Positions 1-9,009 of a stretch of 38,230 nucleotides of DNA are shown in pieces; positions within the stretch are counted from its first letter, which is position 1, and each line of letters begins with the position of its first letter. The notes beneath the pieces are model-generated. The model saw only the letters and a program-made list of their open reading frames with translations, did not search any database and was not told where the DNA came from. Where the stretch lies: the NCBI GenBank assembly GCA_030154025.1, contig JASKKT010000021.1, positions 1 to 38,230 on the forward strand, given 5' to 3'. Source of the stretch: Methanolobus sp. GTDB lineage: Archaea > Halobacteriota > Methanosarcinia > Methanosarcinales > Methanosarcinaceae. A program made the position numbers and the translations under genes.

Positions 1-1229
1 TCACTTTCTGTGATATACAGTTCTGGCCATGAAAAGTCCTCATCACCTTCAGTATATTCCATCTTTATGGATTTGCTGAGCAGATCCACAGTAGCAGAAG
101 AGTCTTCTTTCGAACCGGTGATTGGAAATGAATCTATTGTTTTGTCTTTTCCTTCCCAGTTCTCAGTACCTCCATTAGGTGCAGTATCCTCATACATAAC
201 TTGTATGGTCAACCTGTCATTAGCGCTTTTTTGCACATAATATGTCAAGGTCTTCGTACCGGATGTGGCTGTGATCTGGTAATTGTTCGGGTTCAGCCCC
301 TGACTTGATTTGGATTCCAGGTTCAATTTGAAATCCCACATCGGTGCAGTATTTTTCTGGTTGAGGGCACCGATCTTGAAAGTCTGTTTTAGCTGATCCT
401 TTCCCATTTCCGGAACCACTTCCAGTTCTACGATAGCAGTCTTGTTGGCATCGTCTGTTTCTGCACTGGCATAGGTGAGGGCATCGGCGTATTCAGCCCA
501 GGCAGTATAGAACTCACTTCTTATGTATATCAGTACTTTATCGGAAGTAAGGGGGTTTACCCTGCCTGCATTATCAGGATATAGTACTTCAGGTGTATTA
601 TCTGAGCTCACAGTCACCGCAACATCGGTCCTTCCGCTGAATACTTCATCTCCCTTGATCTTCATTATAGGCAAAGTGAGCGTTTCTCCATTATAATGGA
701 ACTCTGGCGGGGATATCATGACAGCTTTGCCGGTGGGGTACTTTGACCACACGCCACCGCCTTCGTAGCCTATGATACGGTCTCCCTGTGTGTAGGTGAT
801 ACTTCCCATGGATGCGTTGAACACTGTGACGTTTAACTCTCCCTCATAATCTGCCCAGCTATTCCATCTGTATTTGTTATTGCGGTAGTTAATATGCCAT
901 GGAGTGTTGTCCGCCTGGGTACACACTATAACCATCTGGCTGTTCTCATAGGAGCTGTTATCTCCATTAACATTGACACTTCCGTCCATTATCGAAAAAG
1001 ATGTGGTCTGGCTTGGAGATTCCCCAAGGGCCACCTTGCTTGTCCTGGAGTCGAACACAGTAAATGCCTGTTCGGCCCTCTGGGCATTGGCCATGTCCTG
1101 CATGTTCTTCATTGAAGGAGCTGAATACAGGAGGATAACGCTTGTAGATGTGATCGTCAGTGCAAGGATTATCATGACCCCCACTACTGCAGACACAGCT
1201 TTTTCAGACCGGAGTAAATCTTTGACCAC
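1..1229 (-). CDS. Type IV pilin-like surface protein, C-terminus beyond the window
   Basis: At least 409 codons are open from a GTG at 1229 to the window edge, so the C-terminus is missing. The N-terminus reads VVKDLLRSEKAVSAVVGVMI followed by a long hydrophobic stretch, the charged-then-hydrophobic layout of archaeal pilin N-terminal domains (EKAVSAVVG resembles the AVSPVIG motif of haloarchaeal and methanogen pilins). The rest is Thr/Asn/Ser-rich and beta-strand-like, as expected for an exported, possibly glycosylated domain. A GAGGT ribosome binding site lies 6 bases before the GTG, and the start is 10 bases after the stop of the preceding gene, so it is the last visible member of a six-gene operon. 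An in-frame TTG lies six codons upstream but has a poorer site. Role as minor pilin or pseudopilin is inferred; no subfamily was identified. Confidence 0.75.
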   Translation of the reverse strand, partial: MVKDLLRSEKAVSAVVGVMIILALTITSTSVILLYSAPSMKNMQDMANAQRAEQAFTVFDSRTSKVALGESPSQTTSFSIMDGSVNVNGDNSSYENSQMVIVCTQADNTPWHINYRNNKYRWNSWADYEGELNVTVFNASMGSITYTQGDRIIGYEGGGVWSKYPTGKAVMISPPEFHYNGETLTLPIMKIKGDEVFSGRTDVAVTVSSDNTPEVLYPDNAGRVNPLTSDKVLIYIRSEFYTAWAEYADALTYASAETDDANKTAIVELEVVPEMGKDQLKQTFKIGALNQKNTAPMWDFKLNLESKSSQGLNPNNYQITATSGTKTLTYYVQKSANDRLTIQVMYEDTAPNGGTENWEGKDKTIDSFPITGSKEDSSATVDLLSKSIKMEYTEGDEDFSWPELYITES

Positions 1230-1239
1230 TATAAAACCT

Positions 1240-2028
1240 CTACTCAATAGTTACACTCATGGGGGATATTGTCAGAAGCACGTCTATGTCTGGATTATAA
1301 TACCGCCTTCCGGATATGGTGTTATTCTGCGGGTCTACGCTGGTTATTTCCATCCCCAGTGTTTCGTTAAGGTAGCTTCCCCAGCCTTCGTAATAGTCGC
1401 TGGTGATAGTCATGTCAACCATGGATACGTTCTCATGCATTGATACTGATATCTGCCCTCCCTGTGAGACCACCCGAGTCAGGCCTGAGCCAGATATGCT
1501 CTTGGAGCCTGAAATGGTTACCATGGGGATGAGCAGTAGATTATCGTTGTACGCAAAATCCGGTTCCGAAATAGATACCGATCTTCCCTGCGGATATCTG
1601 GCCCATGTGCCTGTATTCTCGTAGGCTACGTAATTCTGGCCATACTGATTCTCGATAGTCCTCATCTGCCTTTCAATGGTAGGATAATCATAGCTAGAAT
1701 TGATGCTGTTCCATATCTGCATGCTCACATTCATACGGCTGGTCCCTGAGACAGATACCTGGCTCCCGTACATTTTAAGTTCCACAGATTGTGACGGTGC
1801 TTTCCCGTATGCCACTTTGTTGATATTGGGCTGGAGTACCGAGAAGCTCTGCTCAATGTTCAGGAGGTGCCCTCTCTCCTGCATGTGCTCAAGCATCGGG
1901 TATCCCGCAACACCAATCACGCCAAGCGCCAGTACCATGATCCCAAGGGTGAGGCTGAACCCAAGCACTTCCGAAAGAGCATCTTCGGATGCAACAATGC
2001 TTTTTCCTGTCCTTTTTCTGCTGTCCAT
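1240..2028 (-). CDS. Type IV pilin-like protein (fifth gene of cluster)
   Basis: 262 residues from ATG 2028, chosen because GAGGATG precedes it at good spacing; an in-frame TTG at 2052 would overlap the previous gene and has no ribosome binding site. N-terminal residues form a polar head ending in ASEDALSEVLGF and then a roughly 24-residue membrane segment, matching the pilin-type signal of its downstream neighbour. The ectodomain carries several N-x-S/T sequons. The paired sequences KVAYGKAPSQSVELKM here and KVALGESPSQTTSF in the next gene occur at the same distance after the helix, so the two look like diverged paralogues. Probable minor pilin or pseudopilin; function not demonstrated. Confidence 0.75.
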   Translation of the reverse strand: MDSRKRTGKSIVASEDALSEVLGFSLTLGIMVLALGVIGVAGYPMLEHMQERGHLLNIEQSFSVLQPNINKVAYGKAPSQSVELKMYGSQVSVSGTSRMNVSMQIWNSINSSYDYPTIERQMRTIENQYGQNYVAYENTGTWARYPQGRSVSISEPDFAYNDNLLLIPMVTISGSKSISGSGLTRVVSQGGQISVSMHENVSMVDMTITSDYYEGWGSYLNETLGMEITSVDPQNNTISGRRYYNPDIDVLLTISPMSVTIE

Positions 2029-2038
2029 GCTTTCATCC

Positions 2039-2512
2039 TCAGGATATCTCAATAGTGTTGTTCACGGGATTGTAAACCATCAGGAACTCGCCTTTCGAAC
2101 TGTACAGTATGGTGGGATTAACAGTGGTGTCCTGGGTTGAATAGGGTATCATGACCCTTGTTTCTACCCTGTCCCCGGACATGATGGTAATGTCATTTGT
2201 AGCGTTTGAGAATTCAATTGAGTACTCTTCCCCGGCGATCCTGTCCGGAAGGGATAGCCTGTAACTGATTCTTCCGATGGTGGACCCGGCATCTTTTGCA
2301 ATACCCACTGTTGTATCTATGGATGATATACGGGCTGCTATGTCGCTTCCATGTATCTCGAACTCATCCCGCATGACCGTTTGCTCTGCCTGTCCCATCA
2401 TCGAGTAGAAAGACGAAAGAGCGATAACAAGTACCAGGACCGTTATGGAAAAGGTGAGTATGAACCCCAGTGGGACCGATACTGCATTCTCGTCTCCTGC
2501 CAGTCCTCTCAT
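2039..2512 (-). CDS. Type IV pilin-like small protein (fourth gene of cluster)
   Basis: 157 residues. The N-terminus MRGLAGDENAVSVPLGFIL leads directly into a hydrophobic segment to about residue 38, again the pilin-type pattern with an acidic residue near the predicted processing point. The remainder is a small beta-rich domain ending in NPVNNTIEIS. The ATG overlaps the stop of the upstream gene by four bases (ATGA) and is preceded by a run of six G residues that can serve as a ribosome binding site, so translational coupling is likely. No family name is assigned with confidence; it resembles the short conserved companions found in archaeal type IV pilus clusters. Confidence 0.72.
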   Translation of the reverse strand: MRGLAGDENAVSVPLGFILTFSITVLVLVIALSSFYSMMGQAEQTVMRDEFEIHGSDIAARISSIDTTVGIAKDAGSTIGRISYRLSLPDRIAGEEYSIEFSNATNDITIMSGDRVETRVMIPYSTQDTTVNPTILYSSKGEFLMVYNPVNNTIEIS

Positions 2513-3363
2513 GATACCCCCCCCGGCAGGATAATGGGTACTGTCCGGTCAATGCTCATCTGGCTGGAACTCATCCTAAGCGTGGGGTTTGCAACATAGT
2601 GCCTCATAATTGTGAACGGCTGGCCGGATGTAAGATTACCGGATATTGTGCACATGCCAGCGGTGGTGTTGCCGTTATAGATGTTTATCGAATAGTCCTG
2701 GCCTGCAGATGTCGGATAGTTGAACGAGGGGACCCCAACTCCATTGATCTGGTTGCCTGTTACATTAATCTCCATAGGTGTTACTGCTGTTACATTACGG
2801 TAACTGGGTGCTGATGAGCTGACTATGACAGTTATATTTATAGTTCCGCTTGTATTGTACATTCTCATTAACCATAGACTACTTCCACTACTGTTTACTG
2901 CTTCAATGACAAGGGGATTGGATTCGTTTCCCATCACGGATGTGTTCGGAGTGATGAACAAGACTTCAGTTGTGTTAACGTTACTCACAAGGGTCCAGTT
3001 GCTTTTACCTTCTGCAAGCCCGTTCTGAGTGAAATAGGGTTCTGAGTACTGATGGTTCTGCAGGTGGAATGTAAAGCCTGCTGTCGCATAGTTCTGCAGG
3101 GCTTTCTTTGAGTAGGAGTCAATGTAGTTCTCATAGTCTCCATATGTACCACCATTAGAGTACCTGTAGGCGTCCTGATATGCCTCCGTGGTAGTCTGGA
3201 CAGCGTTGGCAATATCATGTCGTGAAGTATCTATACTTGATTCCGAGGCCATGTTGCTGGCGTATATCACATTGTTCAGCATGACCGTGATCACAACTAT
3301 GCCTACTCCTATGGCGAATCCTGCTATAAGCAGCAACTGGGCGGAATCATTGAAACTCTTCAT
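2509..3363 (-). CDS. Membrane-anchored pilin-cluster protein (third gene)
   Basis: 284 residues starting at ATG 3363, with GGAGG about a dozen bases upstream. The sequence begins MKSFNDSAQLLLIAGFAIGV, a very short polar head followed by a hydrophobic helix to about residue 32. The external part is Asn/Ser/Thr-rich with many potential N-glycosylation sequons (NTT, NTS, NSS, NVT), fitting an extracellular protein in an organism with AglJ-type glycosylation (see 16056). It may be a minor pilin or simply an N-anchored accessory protein; the usual G/A cleavage motif is not obvious. It is coupled to the next gene by an ATGA overlap. Confidence 0.7.
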   Translation of the reverse strand: MKSFNDSAQLLLIAGFAIGVGIVVITVMLNNVIYASNMASESSIDTSRHDIANAVQTTTEAYQDAYRYSNGGTYGDYENYIDSYSKKALQNYATAGFTFHLQNHQYSEPYFTQNGLAEGKSNWTLVSNVNTTEVLFITPNTSVMGNESNPLVIEAVNSSGSSLWLMRMYNTSGTINITVIVSSSAPSYRNVTAVTPMEINVTGNQINGVGVPSFNYPTSAGQDYSINIYNGNTTAGMCTISGNLTSGQPFTIMRHYVANPTLRMSSSQMSIDRTVPIILPGGVS

Positions 3364-3370
3364 GAGATCA

Positions 3371-3988
3371 CTACATCCTCCAGAGCATCATCTTTACATC
3401 AACGATGTTATAGAACTCTGTGCTATTATCTGCATCCGGGATGCCTGTATGTGTCACGAACTCGGTTGTGTTGCCAACATCGGCATCTGACAATTGCACT
3501 CTTTTTGATATCACCACGGCGTTGTTGGAGGGGTCCCCGTTATAGATGTATCTCCTGGATACGGAAACACCTTCCTCGTTGATCCAGCCGAAGTATACAT
3601 TGTGTGCTATCCCTCTTTTGACCGCGATGAATTCAAGTGTCTCTGCAAGTGAGCTTTGATTAAGATCATGGGTTGGCTTTCTGATTGTCTTGTAGACGGT
3701 ACCGTTCCAGACGTACTGCTCCCCGTCCCAGTTGATAATGTCCGTTTTCAGGGCCGAATCCTGCCCGTAAGGAGAATATGAAAGGGCATTGAGCATGTCC
3801 TGTCCCATGGTCTGGAGCTGGGCCTCTATATGGGCATTGGCTGTTGAGGAAGTAAGTGGGGTAAGTGAGGTTGCCTGAACTGTATACACGATAATGGCGA
3901 CCATGATAAGCGAGGCCATGATAGCCTCGAGTGTGTGCATCTGGGCAACTTCTTCTCTCTCCGGTCTGAACAGCAAATCTCTCTTCAA
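3371..3988 (-). CDS. Type IV pilin-like protein (second gene of cluster)
   Basis: 205 residues if translation begins at the TTG at 3988, one base after the stop of the preceding gene. An ATG at 3940 (MHTLEAIMASLIMV) is a possible internal start, but the charged segment MKRDLLFRPEREEVAQ before it is what a pilin-type leader needs, so the longer form is preferred. The motif Q-M-H-T-L-E-A followed by a hydrophobic helix has the Glu-5-like acidic residue of type IV pilins. The C-terminal domain contains several N-x-S/T sequons and a Tyr/Trp-rich core. Probably a minor pilin or pseudopilin; specific role unknown. Confidence 0.72.
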   Translation of the reverse strand: MKRDLLFRPEREEVAQMHTLEAIMASLIMVAIIVYTVQATSLTPLTSSTANAHIEAQLQTMGQDMLNALSYSPYGQDSALKTDIINWDGEQYVWNGTVYKTIRKPTHDLNQSSLAETLEFIAVKRGIAHNVYFGWINEEGVSVSRRYIYNGDPSNNAVVISKRVQLSDADVGNTTEFVTHTGIPDADNSTEFYNIVDVKMMLWRM

Positions 3989-3989
3989 T

Positions 3990-4466
3990 TTACCACACCC
4001 TGAATGAGAGGATCATCATTTCCGTACTGCCTGTGTTCTCATCCCGGCAGAGTATGATACGTCTTGTCTGCCCGACGTTCACCTGAGGGGGTATCTCCTT
4101 TCCGGCAGTATAGATAATGTTGCCACTGCTAATGTTCTCAGCCGTGACGTTCAGGTCATAGCGCAGATAGCTGCCGTTCATACCCAGGGAATCTATGGTG
4201 GACGGATAATTAGCATTATTGAGTTCACTGAAGAATTCGTTCATCTTTGTAGCGTTCACAAGGTTGGGAAGGCCTTCATCTCCGGCGCTGATCCTCTTTT
4301 CCACAATGTTTGTAGATACCCTGTCCGCTATCAGCGTCACCTCGTCCGAATTGGACTGGAATGGAGTGAAAATGCCTGAGGTATAATTGAACACGAAGAC
4401 AATTGCAAGCAAAAAGATCGTGATGCTTATCAGATAGTCTATGGTTATCTGGCCTTTATCGTCCAT
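3990..4466 (-). CDS. Type IV pilin-like protein, first gene of the cluster
   Basis: 158 residues from ATG 4466, which has AGAGGT five bases upstream; a TTG nine codons earlier is open but lacks a site. The N-terminus MDDKGQITIDYLISITIFLL is a textbook class III archaeal prepilin signal: basic residue, Gly at the cut, Gln at +1, acidic Asp at +5, then a hydrophobic helix. Cleavage by a PibD/EppA-type peptidase after Gly5 is predicted from the motif. The mature domain is small, with NVT and NIS sequons. It opens a minus-strand operon whose TATA-like element lies at about 4491-4505. No assembly ATPase or platform protein is visible, so these may lie to the left of the window or elsewhere. Confidence 0.78.
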   Translation of the reverse strand: MDDKGQITIDYLISITIFLLAIVFVFNYTSGIFTPFQSNSDEVTLIADRVSTNIVEKRISAGDEGLPNLVNATKMNEFFSELNNANYPSTIDSLGMNGSYLRYDLNVTAENISSGNIIYTAGKEIPPQVNVGQTRRIILCRDENTGSTEMMILSFRVW

Positions 4467-4486
4467 AAATACCTCTGCTACTATAA

Positions 4487-4506
4487 TACGCAATATTATA
4501 ATATTA
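4487..4506 (-). promoter_or_regulatory. TATA-like promoter of the pilin-type operon
   Basis: The minus strand reads AATATTATAATATTG centred about 4498, roughly 25 bp before a predicted start site near 4473. This would give a very short leader carrying the AGAGGT site of the first pilin-like gene. The element is nearly palindromic, so it could also serve the plus strand, but the plus-strand mre11 start is over 100 bp away. Confidence 0.5.
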
Positions 4507-4610
4507 CTGTTATTTGTATGTTCTCCTTGAGCCCGATATCCTCTTCCGAGGGCAGGACGATGCTTTTAACAGGCAATCTTAAAAACGGGGAGTGCATATC
4601 ATATGCCACG

Positions 4611-6218
4611 ATGGATGAAATAAGGATAATCCACACAGGGGATACTCATTTAGGTTACCGCCAGTACCACAGTGAAGTGCGCAGGCAGGATTTTCTCAAT
4701 GCTTTTGCAAAGGTCATAGATGATGCTATTGCAATGAGGGTCGACGCTGTGATACATGCAGGCGATCTTTTCGATTCCAGGAACCCGACCCTTGATGATA
4801 TACTGGAGACTATGAGATTGTTCTCCCGGCTGAAGGATGCACAGATACCTTTACTTGCGGTGGTGGGCAATCACGAGAGCAAGCAGAGCACTCAGTGGCT
4901 TGATCTCTACGAGAGCATGGGACTTGTCATACGCCTTGGCACCACACCCCACATGCTGGGAAATGTGGCTGTGTATGGGATAGACCACGTTCCCAAGTCG
5001 CGCATCCCTATGTTTGACTATTCTGTATTCAATTCTGATAATAATACTGCTGATAGTACTAACGGTGCTGCTTCTGCCGAGTACAGGCTGCTTGTCATGC
5101 ACCAGATGATGAAACCATTTGCTTTTGGGGAATGGGATGTGCAGGAGATCCTGAGTTCCCTTCCTTTCAAGATCGATGCAGTACTCCTTGGCGATAACCA
5201 CAAGCATGAGATAATCCGCCTGGGTGAGACCTGGGTGACATATTGCGGCAGTACGGAGCGCAACGGGATCTCCGAGCTTGAGCCCCGCTCCTACAACATT
5301 GTCACAGCAGGCAGTGAGGGTGTGGAAATAAGCAAAAGAGTGATACCTACCAGGGATTTTGTGTTCATACCTGTGAGTCTCAGCAAGGGGTCTCAGGCCT
5401 ACGAGGAGATATTCTCCGCCATCAAGGAGCGTGATGTGGAGGGTAAGGTAGTGTTCGTGAATATCTCCGGGGATCCTGAAATAAAGGTGAAGTTCAGTGA
5501 GATCGAGGAGTTCCTGCTCTCACGCAAGGCCCTGGTGCCTGGTATAAGGGACCTGAGGACAGGCGATATCTCCGTAGAGGACCCCTCGCTATCTTTCTGT
5601 TTTACGGATCCGGATGAGGCTGTCAAGAAGGAGCTTAGGGGAATGCATCTGACCAGAGGTGGCCTGATGCTGGATGAGATAATCAGGGACCCTCTGGTGG
5701 TAAAGAGCAGGGTCGATACTGAAGTGGAGGACCGGCTTGGCGAACTGCTCGAGGGGATGGATTTCACGGACAAGGTGGAGATCCCTAAAAGGCCGGCACT
5801 GCAGGAGGATGGGTCTGATGAGATGCCCCTCGCTGAACTAACGGAAGAGGCTGCCGTTGTGGAGAAGGGCAAAGCCGGACCTGCCAGCGACGATGATACT
5901 GCTGCGACACCACTACAGGTAGGTGAGGCACCGGCAGAAGATAAAGAAAGGGCAGGAGAAGATGAACAGTTACTGCCAGCAGATGAAACGGCAGGCTTAA
6001 AAGAGCCTGCTTCCGCGTACTGGACCCAGCCAGCCAGCCAGCAGCATCTGATCCCTGGCGGGGAAGATGTCCGGGATCATCCGGTAAGTGATAGTACCGC
6101 TCTTAAAAGTGCCCGGCAGCAAAAGGCCCGGCCTGAAAAAGGTTCCGAGCCTTCTGAAGATAATAAGAACAAGACTGCTTCCAAGCCACGGCAGTATAAC
6201 CTTGGTGACTACCTATGA
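4611..6218 (+). CDS. mre11: DNA double-strand break repair nuclease Mre11
   Basis: 535 residues from ATG 4611 (MDEIRIIHTGDTHLGYRQYH). Further in-frame starts upstream to 4518 add a non-conserved leader and are rejected; a TTAAAAA element about 30 bp upstream would fit a near-leaderless transcript. The calcineurin-like phosphoesterase motifs are complete: D11/H13 in GDTH, D52 in GDLFDSR, N87-H88 in GNHES, H164 in VMHQ, and D195/H197/H199 in GDNHKHE, which together bind the two Mn ions. Mre11 forms the nuclease part of the Mre11-Rad50 complex that processes broken DNA ends. After about residue 400 the protein becomes an acidic, Ala/Pro/Glu-rich tail, probably disordered, and it ends in QYNLGDYL, which fits a PCNA-binding pattern (see findings). 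The stop overlaps the rad50 start (ATGA), so the two are translationally coupled. Confidence 0.95.
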   Translation: MDEIRIIHTGDTHLGYRQYHSEVRRQDFLNAFAKVIDDAIAMRVDAVIHAGDLFDSRNPTLDDILETMRLFSRLKDAQIPLLAVVGNHESKQSTQWLDLYESMGLVIRLGTTPHMLGNVAVYGIDHVPKSRIPMFDYSVFNSDNNTADSTNGAASAEYRLLVMHQMMKPFAFGEWDVQEILSSLPFKIDAVLLGDNHKHEIIRLGETWVTYCGSTERNGISELEPRSYNIVTAGSEGVEISKRVIPTRDFVFIPVSLSKGSQAYEEIFSAIKERDVEGKVVFVNISGDPEIKVKFSEIEEFLLSRKALVPGIRDLRTGDISVEDPSLSFCFTDPDEAVKKELRGMHLTRGGLMLDEIIRDPLVVKSRVDTEVEDRLGELLEGMDFTDKVEIPKRPALQEDGSDEMPLAELTEEAAVVEKGKAGPASDDDTAATPLQVGEAPAEDKERAGEDEQLLPADETAGLKEPASAYWTQPASQQHLIPGGEDVRDHPVSDSTALKSARQQKARPEKGSEPSEDNKNKTASKPRQYNLGDYL

Positions 6219-8875
6219 GGATAAAACGGCTGAAGATAGAGAATATCAGGAGCTATAAGGAGCTTGATCTCTCCTTCCAGGACGGCGTCACTGTGGTCTC
6301 CGGGGTCAACGGGAGCGGTAAGTCCAGTCTTCTGGAGGCCTGCTTTACCTGTCTTTTCGGAAGCAAGACACTGGGCAAGGACTTTGTAATATCGGATATC
6401 ATCCGCAAGGGCGCCACGAAGGCTTCCATCATGCTTGAGTTCGAGCAGAACGGCCATAATTATTCTGTGGAGCAGTTCTTCAGGAACGATCCTGAGAAAG
6501 GACGCGCTTCAAACACCGGTGCTATTCTCAGGAGGGACTCGGAGATCCTCTTCGACCAGCCTACCCGCACCTATGACGCCATCCGCTCCCTGCTCAGCAT
6601 GGACGAAGAGGCGTACAGGAACTGCGTTTACATCAGGCAGGGTGAGATCGATGTCCTGATAAACTCCAGGCCGAAGGACAGGCAGAAGATGATAGATGAC
6701 CTGCTGCAGCTTGGAAAACTGGAAGAGTACAGGGAGAGGGCCTCAAGTGCGCGCATAGGGGTCGGGCGCCACCAGAAGGATACTGAGCGCCGTATCAGGG
6801 AAATGGATGCAGCTATCAGGGTCATAGAAGATTCAAATCCTGTAGACAGGCTTGCAGAGTTGCGCACCCTCTCCGGGAACCTTGAGAGGGAGATATCCTC
6901 GTTCAATGAGAAGAGGGATCGTGCGCTTTCATTGAAGGAGGAGACATCAAAGAAGATCGCGGAGTTCAGGGAACTGGCTGCCAGGAAGGCTTCTGTCCAG
7001 TCGCAGATAAAGGAACTCGCTGAGAAGAAGGACCGCGCCTACCTGCAGATAAGTGCCGCAGAGAAGAGTATTGTTTCTGCAGGAAAAACCCGGGAAGAGA
7101 TACTGGGCAGGATACAGGAAACACGCTCAGGTCATGGCTTTGGGGATGGTGATATAGAGGCCATCCTTTCGGGTATAGAGTCCGACGAGCGTTCCCTGAG
7201 GGAGCGCATAAGTGGTATCAGCAAGAACAAGGCAGTCCTTGAGAAGGAGCAGGCCAATCTTGCCGAATCCCTGACAGAGAACAGGAAGCAGGCTGGAGAA
7301 CTGGAGAGGTCGGTTTCCCAGGGGAAGGAAAAACTGGCAGGCTTACAGTCAGAAGCAGAGGCAGCACGCTCCAGGATCGTGCAGCTTGAAGAAAAGAGAT
7401 CCTCTGTTATCGCAAATCTTGAGCCACTGGGACTGACAGTGGAAAAACTGGATAATATTGAAGAGATATTCGATCTTGTCACAGATCAGCAAAAGAATCT
7501 TCACGGCAAGGAAAAAGAGCTGGCGGTAAAACTGTCTGAGCTACAGGAACGTATAAAAAGGTCCGGGGATCTCCTGAGCAAAGGTAAGTGCCCCACATGC
7601 ATGCAGGATCTTAAAGGTTCATGCATTGAAGAATCAACAGCTGCGGATTCACAAAAAGTGAAGGAGCTTCAGGCAGAGATGGCTGCACTGAAGAAGAAGC
7701 AGGAAAGCCTGGACTCCAAGCTGGGCCGTGTCAGGGAGGCCAGAACCTATCGGAACGATATCGAAACAGCCGTCAGGGAGATCAAATCTCTGGAGGACAC
7801 TATTAAGGGTCTTGAGAAAGTGGGCACAGAATACCGGTCCATGATGGCTGAATACGATAAGAGAAAAGAGGACCTGTCTTCCCGGAGGTCCCTTATTGAG
7901 GAATCTTCCAGGGGACTACAGGACCGGATACAAGTGCTCAAGCAAGAACTTGAGGCAAGTGAAAAAGAGCATGCTGCGTTAATGAAACTTCTCGAGGCTG
8001 CCCGCAAGGTTCGTACGGACCTTCTGGAAAGCGACAAGATAAAAGCTGAAATCTCCCAAACCGGGTACAGGATCTCCAGCCTGAGGGAAATGATCGTTAT
8101 CTTTGATTCCCAGATAGCTGAAAAACAGGAGTCTCTCAGGGAGATCGATTCCAAGACCGGGAATTTCGATATTGATAAGCTTCAGTCTCTCCTGAGGGAC
8201 TACGAAGAAGCGTTCGGGGTCATAGGCTCTGAGATCGAAAGGCTGCACAAGGAGAGGGAAAGTGTGTCAAAGCAAGCCGGGATGCTTGAAAATGAGCTCC
8301 GGCGGCTTGAGGAACTAAGGGCGACCCTTGGCCGGCTGAACAACAGGGTGGAATATCTGAATGCCATCTATGAAGATGCCGAAGAGCTCGAGGCTATGTA
8401 CATGCGCATCCGTTCCCAGTTGCGTTCCAACAACATAGGGGCCCTGGATACTTTCATCAATGAGATATTCGCATTCATGTACACTAACAATGCCTACTCG
8501 CATGTCCGGCTTGATGCGGAATATAACCTGACGGTCTTCGAGAAGGACGGGACTTCCCTTGAGCCCCGGCTTCTCAGCGGAGGAGAGAGGGCCCTGTTCA
8601 ATCTGGTACTGAGATGTGCAATTTATCGCCTGCTCTCCCTGGGTGTTGCAGGCAGGCAGGCGGGGCTTCCCCCGCTTATCATGGACGAGCCTACGGTTTT
8701 CCTTGACAGGGGGCATGTGAACCAGCTTATCAAGCTGATAGACATGATGCGCGATATAGGCGTTGGACAGATACTTGTGGTCTCACACGATGAATCACTC
8801 ATAGATTCTGCTGATCATGTTTTCACTGTGGAGAAGGACCCGGTGACTAACAGCTCGTCGATTACTGCAAACTGA
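6215..8875 (+). CDS. rad50: DNA double-strand break repair ATPase Rad50
   Basis: 886 residues, a normal archaeal Rad50 length. Walker A is GVNGSGKS at residues 30-38 region; two long Glu/Lys/Arg-rich coiled-coil arms flank a zinc hook with CPTC (Cys459, Cys462), which dimerises Rad50 through Zn; the ABC signature LSGGE is at 787-791; Walker B with catalytic Glu is MDEP at 823-826 (D824, E825), followed by a D-loop VFLD and a switch His in VVSHDE. All catalytic parts are intact. Rad50 drives ATP-dependent opening and closing of the Mre11 nuclease on DNA ends. It follows mre11 with a four-base overlap and is followed by a 134 bp gap with its own TATA-like sequence, so the mre11-rad50 pair probably forms one transcript and the smc group another. 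Confidence 0.97.
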   Translation: MRIKRLKIENIRSYKELDLSFQDGVTVVSGVNGSGKSSLLEACFTCLFGSKTLGKDFVISDIIRKGATKASIMLEFEQNGHNYSVEQFFRNDPEKGRASNTGAILRRDSEILFDQPTRTYDAIRSLLSMDEEAYRNCVYIRQGEIDVLINSRPKDRQKMIDDLLQLGKLEEYRERASSARIGVGRHQKDTERRIREMDAAIRVIEDSNPVDRLAELRTLSGNLEREISSFNEKRDRALSLKEETSKKIAEFRELAARKASVQSQIKELAEKKDRAYLQISAAEKSIVSAGKTREEILGRIQETRSGHGFGDGDIEAILSGIESDERSLRERISGISKNKAVLEKEQANLAESLTENRKQAGELERSVSQGKEKLAGLQSEAEAARSRIVQLEEKRSSVIANLEPLGLTVEKLDNIEEIFDLVTDQQKNLHGKEKELAVKLSELQERIKRSGDLLSKGKCPTCMQDLKGSCIEESTAADSQKVKELQAEMAALKKKQESLDSKLGRVREARTYRNDIETAVREIKSLEDTIKGLEKVGTEYRSMMAEYDKRKEDLSSRRSLIEESSRGLQDRIQVLKQELEASEKEHAALMKLLEAARKVRTDLLESDKIKAEISQTGYRISSLREMIVIFDSQIAEKQESLREIDSKTGNFDIDKLQSLLRDYEEAFGVIGSEIERLHKERESVSKQAGMLENELRRLEELRATLGRLNNRVEYLNAIYEDAEELEAMYMRIRSQLRSNNIGALDTFINEIFAFMYTNNAYSHVRLDAEYNLTVFEKDGTSLEPRLLSGGERALFNLVLRCAIYRLLSLGVAGRQAGLPPLIMDEPTVFLDRGHVNQLIKLIDMMRDIGVGQILVVSHDESLIDSADHVFTVEKDPVTNSSSITAN

Positions 8876-9009
8876 TTTCATCGATAAGGAAAGGCTTATT
8901 AACGATCTATTTTAAAAAAGCAACCATAAGTTATATTATACTATTGTCCATATAATATATCAGTATTTTTGAAACACCTGAGGGACCGAATGGATTTGCG
9001 AGGCTTTGC

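Noticed and set aside
2599-3490. Plus-strand ORFs within the pilin operon
   Set aside because: All are short, overlap well-supported minus-strand genes and have no motif.
4518-4610. Longer Mre11 beginning at 4518
   Set aside because: The additional 31 residues are not like any Mre11 N-terminus and the family begins at MDEIRIIHTGDTH; the promoter-like sequence lies inside this stretch.
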